DNA from: Mactra quadrangularis
Taxonomy: Eukaryota; Mollusca; Bivalvia; Venerida; Mactridae
DNA length: 64,000 nt
Assembly (NCBI GenBank): GCA_025267735.1
Contig: CM046307.1
Location: forward strand, 37,129,231 to 37,193,230
Reading direction: 5' to 3'
This document shows, in pieces, positions 1-12,372 of the stretch. Within the stretch, counting starts at the first letter, position 1. Each line of letters opens with the position of its first letter. The translations under genes were made by a program, and so were the position numbers. The notes under the pieces are model-generated. The model was not told where the DNA came from and searched no databases. It worked only from the letters and a program-made list of their open reading frames with translations.

Positions 1-1955
1 TTGTTATGTTATGAGATGTTACGCGTATAAAAGTGTTTTGTAGTTATAATCAATTTTTACTTCTATATCTTTAAAGTGATAAAGTCTAAACATCATGGTG
101 CAACACAATATAAGCTAATGCGCCAAGATAATTGTAAAATCACATAAACTGTTCTTAGTGTTCGTTTTATACGAAACACCTTTAAAGTAACAAAGAAAAT
201 TCTCTCTTATATGCAATTAAGTCGTTGCAAAGCGCAGAAATAAATAACTGGTGTTAAATCGGTTAATTACACATTTAGAATTTAGAAAGGAAATAAAAAT
301 ACTGACACAATGCATTAGTCGTGAAAACTGTAATCAAACAGGACAGACTAATATCACATTTCTGTGTTAATGTTGGCAAGGAAATGTGTAAATGCATTTG
401 GAAATTTTACTACGCGTATGTAGAATTGTACAAAAGTCCCTTTTATGGAACGGCGTCACAAAGAGGTTTTTTGAATGTGCTTTTAATATATTCTATAGAA
501 CTTTTAGTCACATAATATCATCTGATATTGTTTTAAAATGGATTTACTCTGCAGCCGTATAATGAAACAATATAGCTTTAACATATCGAAACATTTTAAT
601 GTCAGTATTCCTTTCATTCAAAATCTGAGGAAAACCGTGTTTCATAATCTTTGGATTAAAAGTAGCCTAGAAAACAGCATTTTACCATTTAAACATTCAA
701 TAACTACATAACTATGTGGTTTTAATTCTGTCTATTTAGTTATTAGACAATACAATCGTTAGTAATTACCGGCAAGAACTATACTAAAGGCTAATTGTTT
801 AGGAGTAGACAACTATTAACATTAGATAATTGCATAGTGATCTTAGGATTGCGCCAGGCGTTTGGTAATATCCGCAAGGCACATGTTGTTTGTTGACAAA
901 ACACATCTTAGTATGGTTTGATTGTCCATCAATACAACTTTTTGAATTTGCAAGTTCGAAACTGTAATCTATAGGCTCCATGTAATAATTCGTATAATAT
1001 GCTTAGCAGTCGTTTCGTATGTACATTCTTGTAATTGAAAGAACTTTCACAAGCCATTGTCAACTATTGTTGAAACATACATTAAATAAACAGAAAAGTA
1101 TAACTTTTACTTATGTGGCGTTCAATAATCTTTCACTATGATATCATAAAATAGCGCATTATCAAAATGCAACCATCAATTGACTGTTTTATGGACAGTT
1201 ATTTTAGGAATAGCTGCAAGAAAATATTTCGTGGTTACGCTACGGTAAGCTACCATGCCTAACACTTAAATTCAAAGTACTTTTTCAAAATGTTTCTTTC
1301 CTTTTACATATCATTTATACATTTAGTAATAATAAAAATATGGTACACTGTGCAAATAAATAATTCAATATCAATAGGCAATCGAAAGTGCAATATTGGA
1401 TACAGAGCCTCACAATGGAAACGGGTTCTGACACAACAAATCAATTGTTCCTTATCATTTTTGATTTAGCTTGTCAAAACTCTCAATATACTTTGGAACG
1501 AAACAGAATGTAAGTCTAGCACGTCAGTATATCAATGATTGATATTGGATGAAGTAAGCCTGGCTATATCAATCTTTTATCTTTGATCTCTGAAACACAT
1601 ACTAGGTTTTGAGTGAACAATGTCTATGTCAATTACAACACCGCTTTATATAATAATTGGTTTTAAAACAGATTATGTCAACATCATTGACACACAACGT
1701 GTTCCAGAATACTGTTGTATTTTATATTTAGACAAGAATTAGGAACTGGCGAGACAATTGTACGGGATTGATTTGATACATGATTGATTCTAATACGGGT
1801 TAAATTATTGTATTAGTCAGTCACCCTGTTTCTATGTATAACTAAAAAACAATCTTACGAGTTGTCACAGGGATTTAACAAAGGTGTATACTATTTATTA
1901 AATAAATAGTTTAATTAAATGGCTGGGTATAACTGCTGAAAAAATGTATATGGAT
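1..1955. other. AT-rich sequence without a recognised gene
   Basis: No reading frame longer than about 64 codons and no recognisable protein motif was seen on either strand. The sequence is AT-rich and unique within the window as far as I could tell by eye. It could be intergenic DNA or intron of the minus-strand SCYL2-like gene, whose later exons should lie at lower coordinates than 24624 but were not found. Confidence 0.5.
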
Positions 1956-1960
1956 ATATA

Positions 1961-3137
1961 CTCGGCGTCAATGAAAACTTACCATCCTACCAACCCTCGC
2001 TTTATGATAATAGAATTGAAGTGCAGTGAAACTTTACATAAACATATTTTTAGCATACACGTGTAGTCATTGCTGCCAAATGAATCTAAAATCGATTTAC
2101 GAAGTTCGAGTCCCGGACTGCACGTGCAAAAAAGGATTTTTTTGTAAGGACGACATGTATCCAGTAGTTTGTGTAAATCATTTGTCTCTAGCGAGAGTTA
2201 GTCGACAGGTTAAGAAAAAACCCTCGTATTTTCAACTATTGCTATTCAAATGCCAAGTTTAGGAGACACTCAAACGTCACCAAGTTCTCGGCATTGCTGA
2301 CGCCGGGCTTTCATTTCGTGAGATTGCTCGTCGCATGGGCTGCTTCCATCAGACAATCATGAATCTGGTAAGGAGACATGAACAGACAGGCTCAGTGAGA
2401 GGTAGGTCACGCCTAGGTCGTGAAAAGGTGACGTCAGGACGTACCGATCGTCAAATTCTCTTGCTGCATGCCGGGGTGGTGATAATTCATTGTGTGGGAA
2501 GGCATTTCTTGGAGGCACAAGACCCCACTTATTGTAATGCCTGGAACACTTACTGCTCATCGTTACATTGATAATGTGCCGAGGCCAGTAGTTCTTTCCT
2601 TTAATTCAGACTGACGCTGACGTCAACCTTCTCCAGCAAGACAGTGCACGGCCCAACTCGGCTCGCGTTACACACGATTTCCTGCAGGATAATAATGTCC
2701 ACACATCGTCTTTACCAGCATTCAGTCCCGACTTAAACCCTATAAAGCATCTTTGGGACCAACTTGACCGAAGGGTTTAAGACGGCAGACGTCACGTCAA
2801 TAATTTGCAGCAACGTTTACAAGCACTGACTGAGGTGTGGGATGCAATACTAAAGTACAGAATCCTGCGTCTGATACGGAGTATGAGACGTAGATGTCAA
2901 GCTGAGCTTGATGCAGAGGGAGGACTCTCCCGCTACTGAGATCCGTAACTTTTATTTTCGAGGTGGTCGTATTGGTTTGCGGAGTTGATCCGTTTATGCT
3001 TAGATTCCGTACTTGCAAAGAAAAATCCAATTTTCTAATATAATATTTAAAATCATGTAAAATCTTCATATTTGTAAGTGTTTTCATTTTTTTAAAAATT
3101 AGGTTCATGTAAGTGGTAAGTTTTCATTGACGCCGAG
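1961..3137 (+). mobile_element. Tc1/mariner-type DNA transposon, defective
   Basis: A 29-bp perfect inverted repeat pairs 1956-1984 with 3114-3142. The element proper begins CTCGGCGTCAATG at 1961 and ends with its complement at 3137, flanked on both sides by the TA that Tc1/mariner elements duplicate on insertion. The 1.18-kb length is slightly short for the family (about 1.2-1.7 kb). The interior holds a broken transposase reading frame on the plus strand, so this copy cannot move itself but retains intact-looking ends that a related transposase could use. The ends are seen directly; the family is inferred from the TA duplication together with transposase motifs. Confidence 0.93.
2250..2939 (+). 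pseudogene. Tc1-like transposase pseudogene
   Basis: An ATG at 2250 opens a short frame that must shift by one base to continue into the DNA-binding domain (RHQVLGIADAG, then MGCFHQTIMNLVRRHEQTGS from 2335). This is followed by the GRSRLGR-like basic hook and TSGRTDRQI. The catalytic half resumes in other frames: TPLIVMPGTLTAHRYIDNV near 2520-2576, then QQDSARPNSARVTHDFLQ near 2630-2690 with the second catalytic Asp, and SPDLNPIKHLWDQL near 2725-2770 with the third. It ends at TGA 2937-2939. The stretch that should carry the first catalytic Asp, roughly 100 codons, is missing between about 2458 and 2470, and a stop interrupts the C-terminal part (RRV-stop near 2780). It is therefore inactive by deletion, frameshifts and stops. 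Confidence 0.9.
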
Positions 3138-3142
3138 TATAT

Positions 3143-5590
3143 TTAAATAAAATCTTATTTAAGACAATATAATAAACTATATTTAATGACCACACTAACT
3201 TAAGATACAACCCATTTACATTGCGGTTATCTTATGTGTATCCATTACATTGTACATGTTAAAGAAGTGTGCAAAGAAAGATTAGCGTTGGAATTTCTTA
3301 CTTTATAACTTACCGGACAGCAATTATACGCTGTGACAAGTCAATATTTTACCACATAATTACAGTTTTCAGGTTTGATTTATATTTGAATCTTTTAGAT
3401 TAAGTAAACAATATATTTTGATTATTGTTGAAATTAATGACCCTATTCAAATTTAGATATTCAAATGTTAATTTATTACTTCTATATAGATTCTTAGTGG
3501 TTAAATATTTACAACTCGTTGTTTTTGTATTTTTACTCCCTCATCAGCGTCTTTAAATATGTGTACAAACTAAAAATAGTTTTTTCGCTAATGTAACCAT
3601 ATAATAAACATTGCTTTTGTATTTTAATGACTTAAATGAAAATTTTACAATTAAGTCTCTCTTAAAGAAACATGTTGCTATGCAAACTCTGACAATAGTT
3701 GATTGCAAATCCGTTACATCAGAATTTTAAAAATGAAATGCAAATAACGTTGTCATGCATTAGCTATGATATCAAATATCCCTAGTGCCCACTAAAATAC
3801 CACTATCGTGCTAATATAAGCAATGAAATGCGATAATGAATTAGAAATCAGTGAATGTAAACTTACATTGCATATAGTCTGATAGTAAAAACTTTTATTA
3901 TACATTTCGTTTTCAAAGTTAAGCATCAAAATGAGAATTCAATGTAAATATATTGTATGTGTATAACATACGTTTTAATAAGCAGATCACGATGATGTTG
4001 TTTGTTATGTAAGTCATACTCCTTTTTTACCTATTTCGTAAAATAAGATAAAAAGAACTGTTTTAATAGCTTTTCAATGCCAACATAGACATGCTTTGTG
4101 TTATCTATTCAATCATTAAGTGTTTTTTTTTAAAAAAAACTAATCTCTAATATTCTATCACATTAAACTATCATGAACATTCATTATTATGTCAAGACAT
4201 TTGTGACTTACTTTAGCTCTAATACATAAAAACTATTAATTTTCCTACCGAAAATGGAAATGCAATTAAATAAAAAGAAACCAATAAGTCTAACCGAAAT
4301 AATGTTTGAATATAACGCTTCATATTTTAAATTAGTGTAATATCATCTTCATGAAGTTAAATAAACGTTTTTTTAACACTCATAATTGTTTTAATGCTGA
4401 GTACATTAAAATATAAATGATGAAATAAAATTGGTACGCCACTTAAAAATGTTTCAAGTCCAGACGATATAGAGAGAAATAGAACAGAAAAGTTGAAGAC
4501 AGAAATATAGAGTCGACGACAGTTTAAAACAAGATAGCATTCAAATCAAAATGTATGGAATAGCTAAATGTATAACCAATAATATTGCATACATTTGTTT
4601 GATCAAGCATATTCATAGAATAGGTGTACTGTACTTTAATGTCACAATTTGACTGTGATTTTTACTTAACCTATTAAAGTGATCTTCGTAGTGAGATAAA
4701 TGTGGAAATGTCATTTTGTTTAAAATTAATATTCGATACTCAAAACATAAATAACTCTCAGGGATAAGTATATCAAATTCTGCGTTAGAAATGCATTAGT
4801 TTGACAAAAATGATACTTGTGTGTCGCCTCTTAATTGTAAATCTACATCAGTAATACAGAAGTTCTTACAAAACAAACCTCAGAAAAACGTTGTATCTCT
4901 TTTTACGATGAACAAGTATAATCGGTTACATAAATTATATTGAATATAACTTAATTGGTATCGAATGACATCATTACAGCCGATAATTTACACTGCTTTG
5001 TCATTTGCTAACTTCATACTGTTAATGTAATGACTGACAACTGTTTCTGCAATCTCACAATTGACAAAAATGGTGTTACCTGTACGAAAATAAAATTCAA
5101 TTAGAAAAAAAGGTATTCGCTCATCACGAAGCAATTAAAAATAAGTTAACCTGCTGACAATGTTATTGATGACAAATCGTTCTGCAAACTCATTCTTACA
5201 AAAGGAGTATAAAACCACAATTAAATATAACCATTATTTACCTATACCTAGTTGCCCAAATATGTCAAGCACAATTTCATACTGCATCAATGTAATGTTT
5301 TGACACATTCATAGAAAAGGGCTACCTTAAAGTCATTGACATGGCGATCACTATTCCAATTTAATAATTAGTTAATGTCAAGCCAAAAGGGTATACATAA
5401 TTCATGTGCAATGTGTTGAAGTGTGCTGTCTCTCCACTTAGAAACGTGGTTTTTTACTTTTCTCTTTCCATGCCATGTGTTAGACCATAGAAAAATATAC
5501 GTTTCTTACGCTTTATGTGGGTACTGTTACCACCATATAACACAATATGTACTTAAGAAATTGTCTCAGTGATTAATGTTTGCAAACGAA
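3143..5590. other. AT-rich sequence; fragment of an older duplicated block
   Basis: No gene was recognised. A 20-bp palindrome of T then A runs lies at about 4119-4141. The stretch around 4920-5010 (GGTATCGAATGACATCATTA and onward) resembles 9160-9240 and 14570-14645. This suggests that a third, more decayed relative of the 5.6-15 kb tandem unit lies here. The rest shows nothing I can name. Confidence 0.45.
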
Positions 5591-6898
5591 ACTCTACTAC
5601 ATTATTAAAATGAAAAAGTCAATATTTGTAAACACATTTTGTATTTACTTAAACAAATAACAGCAGCTTGTCAGGGTATGGAAATCAAACATCATGGAGG
5701 ACTGGAACCATCTTACCGAACATGAGGTCATGTCCATCCATAATACACATGTCAGATACGGTGGATGTATTTTTGAATGTGAGATACGTAGTTAAAGGAT
5801 ATAGAGAAAAGAAGATAAAAGTTTAAATTAAGTGACTATTGTTAATATTGCATCATAATTTTATGAAGGTACTTTCGTTCATGTTTCACAGTCATCTTCT
5901 GGATAATTTAATACATTTGCTAAATTCACACTACGAAATGATCAAAGAGCAAATATGAATTATCATCTACGATAGAATTCTGCTTTATACATAGGTATAT
6001 TTGCCATACTATATCAAGATATGTTTCTATATCTTTTCTTAATAATGGCAAAACATTTATTGTAGTATATATACTTTAATATAGTCATAAGCTATTTAAG
6101 GATTTTTAATGAACAAAAAAGAGAATAAAACATAGTGTAGTGAAATCTGTAAATACTGCTAAATGATACTTGTATTATTTTTGTGTCAATTCTAACACAA
6201 GAATTTAAAACATCGAGTAAAGTGAAACTAACAATACAACTTCTCAGAACTAATTTGGGTAAACTTAATCTAAAACGTCGTTTCAAATAACGTGAGTTGT
6301 ACGACATTTACTTGCGATGAGCTGTAAGGATAGTTAGTGTGTAGTAAAAAAACCGACATCTTTTATGAGTAATTAAGGTTAATCAAAGCAAATAATTGTT
6401 AGATAGTAGATCTTCGTGTGTACGAGGCAATCTACTGAACATGACTTCCAATGTGATGAAACATTAAAGAGTGTAATAAAAGAAAAGATTCAAGTAATTC
6501 TACGTTCTTATATTTATAACTCTAAAATCTAAATACAGCATAAATCTCAACAAAAATTCAAAGTATGTTCGTCCAAAATAAATCCAAACAATGATATATA
6601 TTTATGAACAATGTGTACTGACTGAATTACTGTAAGTACAAATAAAATTAATGTATCGATTGATGGTTTTAAGTTATATTTATAAAGATTTCAGAATTAT
6701 GGTCAATATAATTTCTTCGAATTTGTAAAACGTCACGTCTATTGTTATTTTGAAAACAGTAACTGTAACCGAGCATTAAAATGCATGACACAACTTACAT
6801 TGTTTAAGTTTATAAGAGGGTTTAATCCCTTGTCAACAATAACTGTATCCAAACAGTAAAAAACTTGACACAAGCACTTTAATTGATTTTGATAATTA

Positions 6899-7045
6899 GA
6901 GGGTTTAACCTCGTGTCAATACAATTTTGTCATTTCAGGGTGGCCAGTGCATCTAGTTTTGCTTTCCTTGAGCTTTGTTGATAGCAAGTACCTTCCCAAC
7001 CTTCACAAGACCATATTCATTATAATTTCCTGTAGGATAACTTGC
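6899..7045 (-). repeat. Degenerate SINE fragment (GGCGTTAAA-tail family)
   Basis: The sequence from GGGTTTAACCTCGTGTCAAT through the CCAGTGCATCTAG and CTTTCCTTGA region follows the tail and body of the complete SINE at 16104-16392, in the same orientation. It has many substitutions and no recognisable tRNA-like head. The same fragment is in duplication copy B at 12188, so it inserted before the duplication. Confidence 0.65.
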
Positions 7046-7333
7046 TTGAAATTGAGTGCTCCTCCAACTGCACTCCACACCTGGTTTATAATTGTTTTAA
7101 ATAAAGTCATTTGTAGCCTTGAAATATTTTCGGACTTTACCGGGTGAAATAAAATTAACTTTATAACAAGACTAAAGACTTAAGTCCTCTCTCTATGATG
7201 CATAACGAGTTACATCATATCTGTATAAACTGACCATCCAATATCTGAGTTATAACAATGATTCAAACTTATTTTGGCATATATTTTTATATCATGTCTG
7301 ACTATTTGAATATGTTTATTCACGTTTGTCTAA

Positions 7334-7684
7334 TGCCTCAGTCCCATATAATCGTAGCTTGTTACGGAACCGTACGTGCAGACAGTCGTAGGCCGTGAGA
7401 AGCCTTGCGTATCAAGGTGACGGTACGCACATGGTACAAAACAACACACCCGAACGGAGCCGTAGCTTGAAGATATGCATGTTTAATCTGTACTCGGCCA
7501 CGATTTTGTTCACGGTTTGACTCTGAAACTGATACGTGTATCCTGGGCTCATCTCACGGACCCTGGTAAAAACGTAACAGTCCGTACGGGTACGCAAGAG
7601 TTCATACGGGTCCTTGCGGAGCTTGATCGCACGGCGCCCGCACGGTGCCCTCACGGCTATTTTTATGTTTATGGGACTGTAGCT
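7334..7684. mobile_element. Harbinger-like MITE, copy 1
   Basis: A 351-bp GC-richer element ends in imperfect inverted repeats, TGCCTCAGTCCCATA at the left and, as the complement of the right end, a sequence sharing CAGTCCCATA. Flanks are TAA (7331-7333) and TTA (7685-7687), compatible with a 3-bp TWA target duplication with one later change. Duplication copy B shows the uninterrupted site (TGTCTTAGACTT at about 12648-12660). A second copy lies at 27403-27738. The overlapping open frames on both strands are by-products of its GC content; no transposase is encoded. The PIF/Harbinger assignment rests on target size and inverted ends only. Confidence 0.82.
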
Positions 7685-8159
7685 TTAGACTATGTGGCCT
7701 TTGACATTATTATATTGTCGCGACTGTTTCATTCTTTCTTATTTATTTATCTATATTATGTGTACCAGTTTGTATCATCTGATCACGATATTTTGTTACC
7801 TAAAACAGATTTTGTCTCGATTGAATAAATAAGTTTGCTCTGGTAGCGACGATGTAAAAAATGCTGTTCATGTGAGCTGGTCGTTGTGAATAACAACGGA
7901 TCTAAACAAAGTTATAATTTTCGCATCAGATAAATATAAACAAATACCGACCTAGTTCTTATCCAATGATAAACAACATAATAGTGTATCAAAAAAATAA
8001 AAGGTGGACGTAGATGATGAAGTATAAGTATAAAAGATTTTTATAATACAATAGTATGATTTTCAGTTTAGAATTAAGATATCATTACACACAAAACATG
8101 ACATGTTTAAATTAACCGTTATATGTGCATCGTCAATTTTGAACAAAAGTTGGGTATTT

Positions 8160-8525
8160 AAATCTAATAAAACCCCGAGCTTAATTTCTCCCCTAACCAA
8201 CTCGCTAATTTAGATCTAGCTGTTTCGTTACGAGAGTCACGTTCAGGTGACCCTTTCTCATAATGATATTCATGACGCATTCATAATGTTTAGAAACTTG
8301 CAATTTGAAAAGAGCCGATCAATCACAGTCTGCGAATAACACCGTCTTCACATTAGCTTGCAAAGCTCGGTCTATATATAGTAATTACGAAATCAAGAGG
8401 CTATTTATAGTGTTTCGTCTAGATGAAAGCTACGCATTGATTGGTCACCAAATTCATACTGACGTGACCCTCGTGACGTGATCTCGTAGAGATCCTGTAC
8501 GACAGCGCTCTACAGGATATCTGTT
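8160..8525. other. Copy-A-specific 0.36-kb insert, possibly a decayed MITE
   Basis: This block interrupts the alignment between the two tandem copies: copy B runs straight through at about 14070-14090. It is richer in GC than its surroundings. It contains imperfect inverted repeats near both ends (TTACGAGAGTCACGTTCAG at about 8227-8245 against the complement of CTGACGTGACCCTCGTGACG at about 8459-8478) and a local hairpin around 8489-8519. No clear target duplication was found, so it may be an insertion in A or a deletion in B. Confidence 0.5.
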
Positions 8526-8909
8526 TACAAAGATTGAAAGCATACTTAGTCATAATGAGCAAGAAATAATTCCATATGAATGCAGAGAGGAATATAACAA
8601 ACATGATTTATTCTGAACACATCATCTGTCAACAATCTTTGTTATCAAAGGTTATGCTAAAATATTGAACAATTATGTTATCTCAATCATCTAAACATGC
8701 ATTGGAGTCTCTCTGAGTGTTTTGTTAGCGTGGATGTAAGCGCAGTATTAATCTCTGTGAAAATATGCATTACATTTGTTATCAAGAATCTAAGAGAGTT
8801 TTCATATAATTACATACATGAAAATACAGATATGAAAGTCATTGAATTACCATATTACTGTGATGAAGCCAGTAAACCATCAATAACAAATGTATCTGAT
8901 ACAAATATA

Positions 8910-9053
8910 TTGTCCATTTTTCCCCAACTGTCAAAGTTTGAATAATTTCACGGTGAATGATTACACACTATCTCAATATCATGTTTGTAAGACAAAGAGC
9001 GTTAAGTCACCGTGAAATTATTCATGTTTTGACAGTTGAGAAAAAACGAACAG
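8910..9053. mobile_element. Hairpin MITE of 144 bp
   Basis: Arms of about 48 bp, roughly 83 percent matched by eye, pair 8910-8957 with 9006-9053. The innermost part (GAATAATTTCACGGTGA and complement) is perfect. TA flanks both ends (8908-8909 and 9054-9055). Copy B has the empty site at about 14471-14490. The short size, long arms and TA target suit a Tc1/mariner-related miniature element. No coding capacity. Confidence 0.8.
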
Positions 9054-9628
9054 TAACAATCTATTCAACCGGTATGTCAACAAGTACACGTGAAAGTTAG
9101 TATGTAATAATAATAAGTTTGATTGTATAAAATAAGTAAATTATATAAATTATTCATTTAAATGGTATTAAATGACATCATTTAGTTACAAATGTAAACT
9201 GTGCTGTCATGCTTTGGGCCATCAAGTCTATAAAAGCTTTCTGAAAACTCTCTTTCAACAGAAAGGGTAAACTATACTAAAACGCAATTGAATACCTCGA
9301 CAAACTACCACGTAATCAGAGTATCAAATTAAAAAAAAAACCACGCCTTATTTATGAAGTTATACCAAATCTACATGAAAGCACATTTTACAACAAAGTA
9401 AATGAAATTATTGTCAAACAAACATAATTGATCGCTGTTATCACTTTTACATTTAAGAGAAATTTAAGTCTAATTATATATAGATACAGATAAATGTTGC
9501 TATGGACTTAATGGTGGCTTTACATTCCATACACCATGCTACACAAATACTAGCATAACTATATATTCCATTTTAGTATACTTTTACATAAATTAAAGGC
9601 AGATTTTATTATTTTGTATGATTTGCTT

Positions 9629-9688
9629 TGTTGGTTGGTTGGTTTGGGTTTAACGGCGTATCAACACAGAAAGGCCACATCGCGCCGA
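9629..9688 (-). repeat. SINE 3'-tail fragment with (TTGG) run
   Basis: A TTGG/TTTG run is followed by GGGTTTAACGGCGTATCAAC and CATCGCGCCG. This is the reverse complement of the 3' tail seen in the complete SINE at 16104-16392 and matches a similar fragment at 16808-16870. Only the tail remains, as happens when the retroposed copy was cut short at its 5' end. Confidence 0.6.
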
Positions 9689-12187
9689 AAGCAATTGATA
9701 ATAACAATTAATGCAACCGAATTATAACGGTTTAGTTCCTAAAAGTTGTAGTAAAGGTAAATATATATTAATTAACAATAGTGCATGCTCTACTTTGAGT
9801 ATCTTTAAACATGAGGAGCGATTTATGTAATAAAACAAATAATATAACTTAATAAAATATTATCCAATTGTATATGTAAATTCATTTGCAATGCTATAAT
9901 AGTTTCGTATAAAATAGTGTATACAGTATTAATCTTAATATGATTTTAAGAGATCCTTAATGATGTAATGGTAAAGCGTTCTACCATTAAAAGCATTGTT
10001 GACCAAGGGGTGAATGTTCATTCGCCTTACTAATAAACTATTCGATTTTTTTTCAAACTGTGCTATCTATTAATGGATTAGTTTATGTTAATGCCTACAC
10101 ACACATGTTATGCTATTGTGTACGAACGGTCATGTAATTGTGGAATTACTCAATATCAGTATATCAGTAATAGGATGCTAGATAAGGGATTGGACAGGTC
10201 CTAATTTTTTGTTTTGACTCAGTTCTGATTTTGATACTAATCTAGCGGGCGTTCAACATTGTGACATTAGTCGTAAAGTAACTAAACAGGACGTAACTTA
10301 ATGACATGCTAGCGTATTCTATTAGTCACATTAGACTAACAAATAGGTAGTTAATCTTTATAAAGAATTAAAAGATGGCGGCAATACTGAATTGTCTTAC
10401 ATGTTTTAAAATTTGCTTTATAGGAATCTTTGAAGGCCTTTTTGATGTATAAAGATATGTTGCTTAGTCAATATGTATAAGGTAGTATAGCTATACTTAC
10501 ATCGATGTAAGTTCAAGTTTGAAATATAGTTAAAATCATCATACCAGTAGTAAATCAGGCGTGTTATAAAGTGTCAAACTTTTTCAATTTACTTTTCTCG
10601 ATATAATGCATGTCTTAATAGAGTTTCTGTGAATCACATTAAATAAATTGTTATGTGTCTCAGAAAAGCCATTATAATAAAATAATAAAAAGTACATATT
10701 AATACATTACAAAGTAAAAAGTCAATATAGAAGATGTCATTTTCATAGCAAATGTTGAAATCTATAAATGAATGCTATGATATGCAAAAACAAATAGAAT
10801 CCTTAAACAAACCTATCTGAATTTTATCATCTTAGCAATTCTCGTATCTAACATCCAAATGAAAGAAGTAGTACAGATACATTTTACTTGCGTCGTTTTT
10901 ACGTTATTTATAAACTATTATTGATATATGATTCACAACTTCAATACCCATATTTACAAAAAAAAGAAACACAATACAGCGGCTTGGGTGGAAAGAAAAC
11001 CAAACGTCATGGAGTCAAAGCCTGGAACTATCTTTCCGAACATGTGGTCATATCCGTTACGCACGTCAGATACGGTGGCTGAATGTTTGAATTTGAGATA
11101 CGTAGATAAAGGAAAAAAAGAAAAGAAGATAAAAGTTGAAATTAGGTGACTTTTGTTAATATTGCATCATAACTTTATGAAGTAGCTTTTGCTCATATTT
11201 AAAAGTCATCTTCTCGATATCTAATTTTATTCATTATATTCACACTAAGAAATAATCACAGGAAGTATAATGCATCACCTTTGACAAAATTCTGTTGTAT
11301 ACCTTGTGATATTTGCAATAAAGTATCAGGTTATGTTTCTATATCTAGTTTTGATGGCAAAGAAATACATCATGATATTTACTTCATTATAGTCATAAGC
11401 TATTTAAGGCTTTTGAGGTATTAATATTAGAAGAGTATAAAATATAGCTTAGTGAGAACTGTAAGTTCTGCTTAATGATACTCGTATCATTCTTGTATCG
11501 TAACAAAAAGCTCTAACGTTTCTAGATGCGACACTCAGTCATAATAAAATCTAACAAATAGATGTTTACCATCGAATAGAGTGAAACTAAAAATAGAAAT
11601 AATCAGAATTAATTAAGGTTAACCTTTAGAAAAATGTAATGCATCGTTTTTTAAATTCGTGTGTTGTACGACATTGACTTACGATTATGTGTAAGGATAG
11701 TTAGTGTGCAGTAAAAAATAATGACTCACAATCAATGCAAATATAAGTTAACTTATTGATACTCGTGTGTACGAGGCAATTTACTGAACATGACTCCCAA
11801 TGCAATAAAACAAAGAGTGTAATAAAAGATAGATTCAAGTAAATTCACCTTCTTATAATTATAATTCTGAAATCTAAGTTGAGCGTAAATCTCAACAAGA
11901 ATTCATAGTATGTTCGTCCAAAATAAATCCAAACAATGTTATGTATATTGTATGGAAAATGCATATTAACTGATTACTGAAAGTGCGAATAATAATAATT
12001 GTATTGATTGTTGGTTATAAGTTATATTCACTATGATTTAAGTATATGGTCAATAATTTTGTTCCGAATTTCACTGCAGTGAGAATAAAATGTATAACTT
12101 GACGTCTATTCTAATTGAGAAAACAGTTACTGTATCTAAACAGTAAAAACATGACACAAGTTACACTTCAATTGATTTAATTAATAA

Positions 12188-12372
12188 GAGGTTTAACCCC
12201 GTGTCAATACAATTATGGCCATTTCACGGTGGCCAGTGCATCTAGCTTTGCTTTCCTTGACCTTTGTCAGCTTTGTTAGCAAGTACACACTTAACCTTCC
12301 ACAATAATGAGAACGTCTCCAAATTTCTTATAAGTTGCCTTATCAATTAGGAAACTAGTTTGAATTTCGGAA
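12188..12372 (-). repeat. Degenerate SINE fragment in copy B
   Basis: Homologue of the fragment at 6899-7045: GTTTAACCCCGTGTCAAT, then CATTTCACGGTGGCCAGTGC and CTTTCCTTGACC match the body of the complete SINE at 16104-16392. The head is missing. Confidence 0.62.

Larger units (their letters stand above)
5600..9950. repeat. Tandem duplication, copy A (first locus)
   Basis: A long block whose segments recur in the same order and orientation at 10.95-15.1 kb. Matching pairs include 5640-5890 with 10975-11200, 6400-6470 with 11760-11830, 6899-7045 with 12188-12372, 7185-7330 with 12510-12650, 7690-7810 with 12655-12768, 7840-8050 with 13790-14010, 8550-8905 with 14100-14480, 9150-9300 with 14565-14720, and 9480-9600 with 14900-15000. 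Many small indels separate the copies, so the duplication is old. Copy A carries three insertions absent from copy B: a Harbinger-like MITE, a 0.36-kb block and a hairpin MITE. No intact gene was recognised inside. Boundaries are approximate. Confidence 0.85.

Noticed and set aside
2797..3108. 103-codon minus-strand ORF
   Set aside because: It is antisense to the transposase pseudogene and the 3' end of the Tc1 element; the plus strand carries the recognisable DDE motifs.
7412..7828. Overlapping 80- and 103-codon ORFs
   Set aside because: Both lie in the GC-rich MITE at 7334-7684. The related copy at 27.4 kb keeps some frame only because the DNA is similar; no known protein is encoded.
8697..8945. 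82-codon ORF with a similar translated segment at 14.27-14.48 kb
   Set aside because: The copy-B version has stops, and most differences change the amino acid, as expected for unconstrained DNA.
9970..10035. tRNA-like segment (ATGGTAAAGCG ... GTGAATGTTCATTCGCC), repeated at 17.84 kb
   Set aside because: It may be an old SINE head, but the B box is too altered to support a call.
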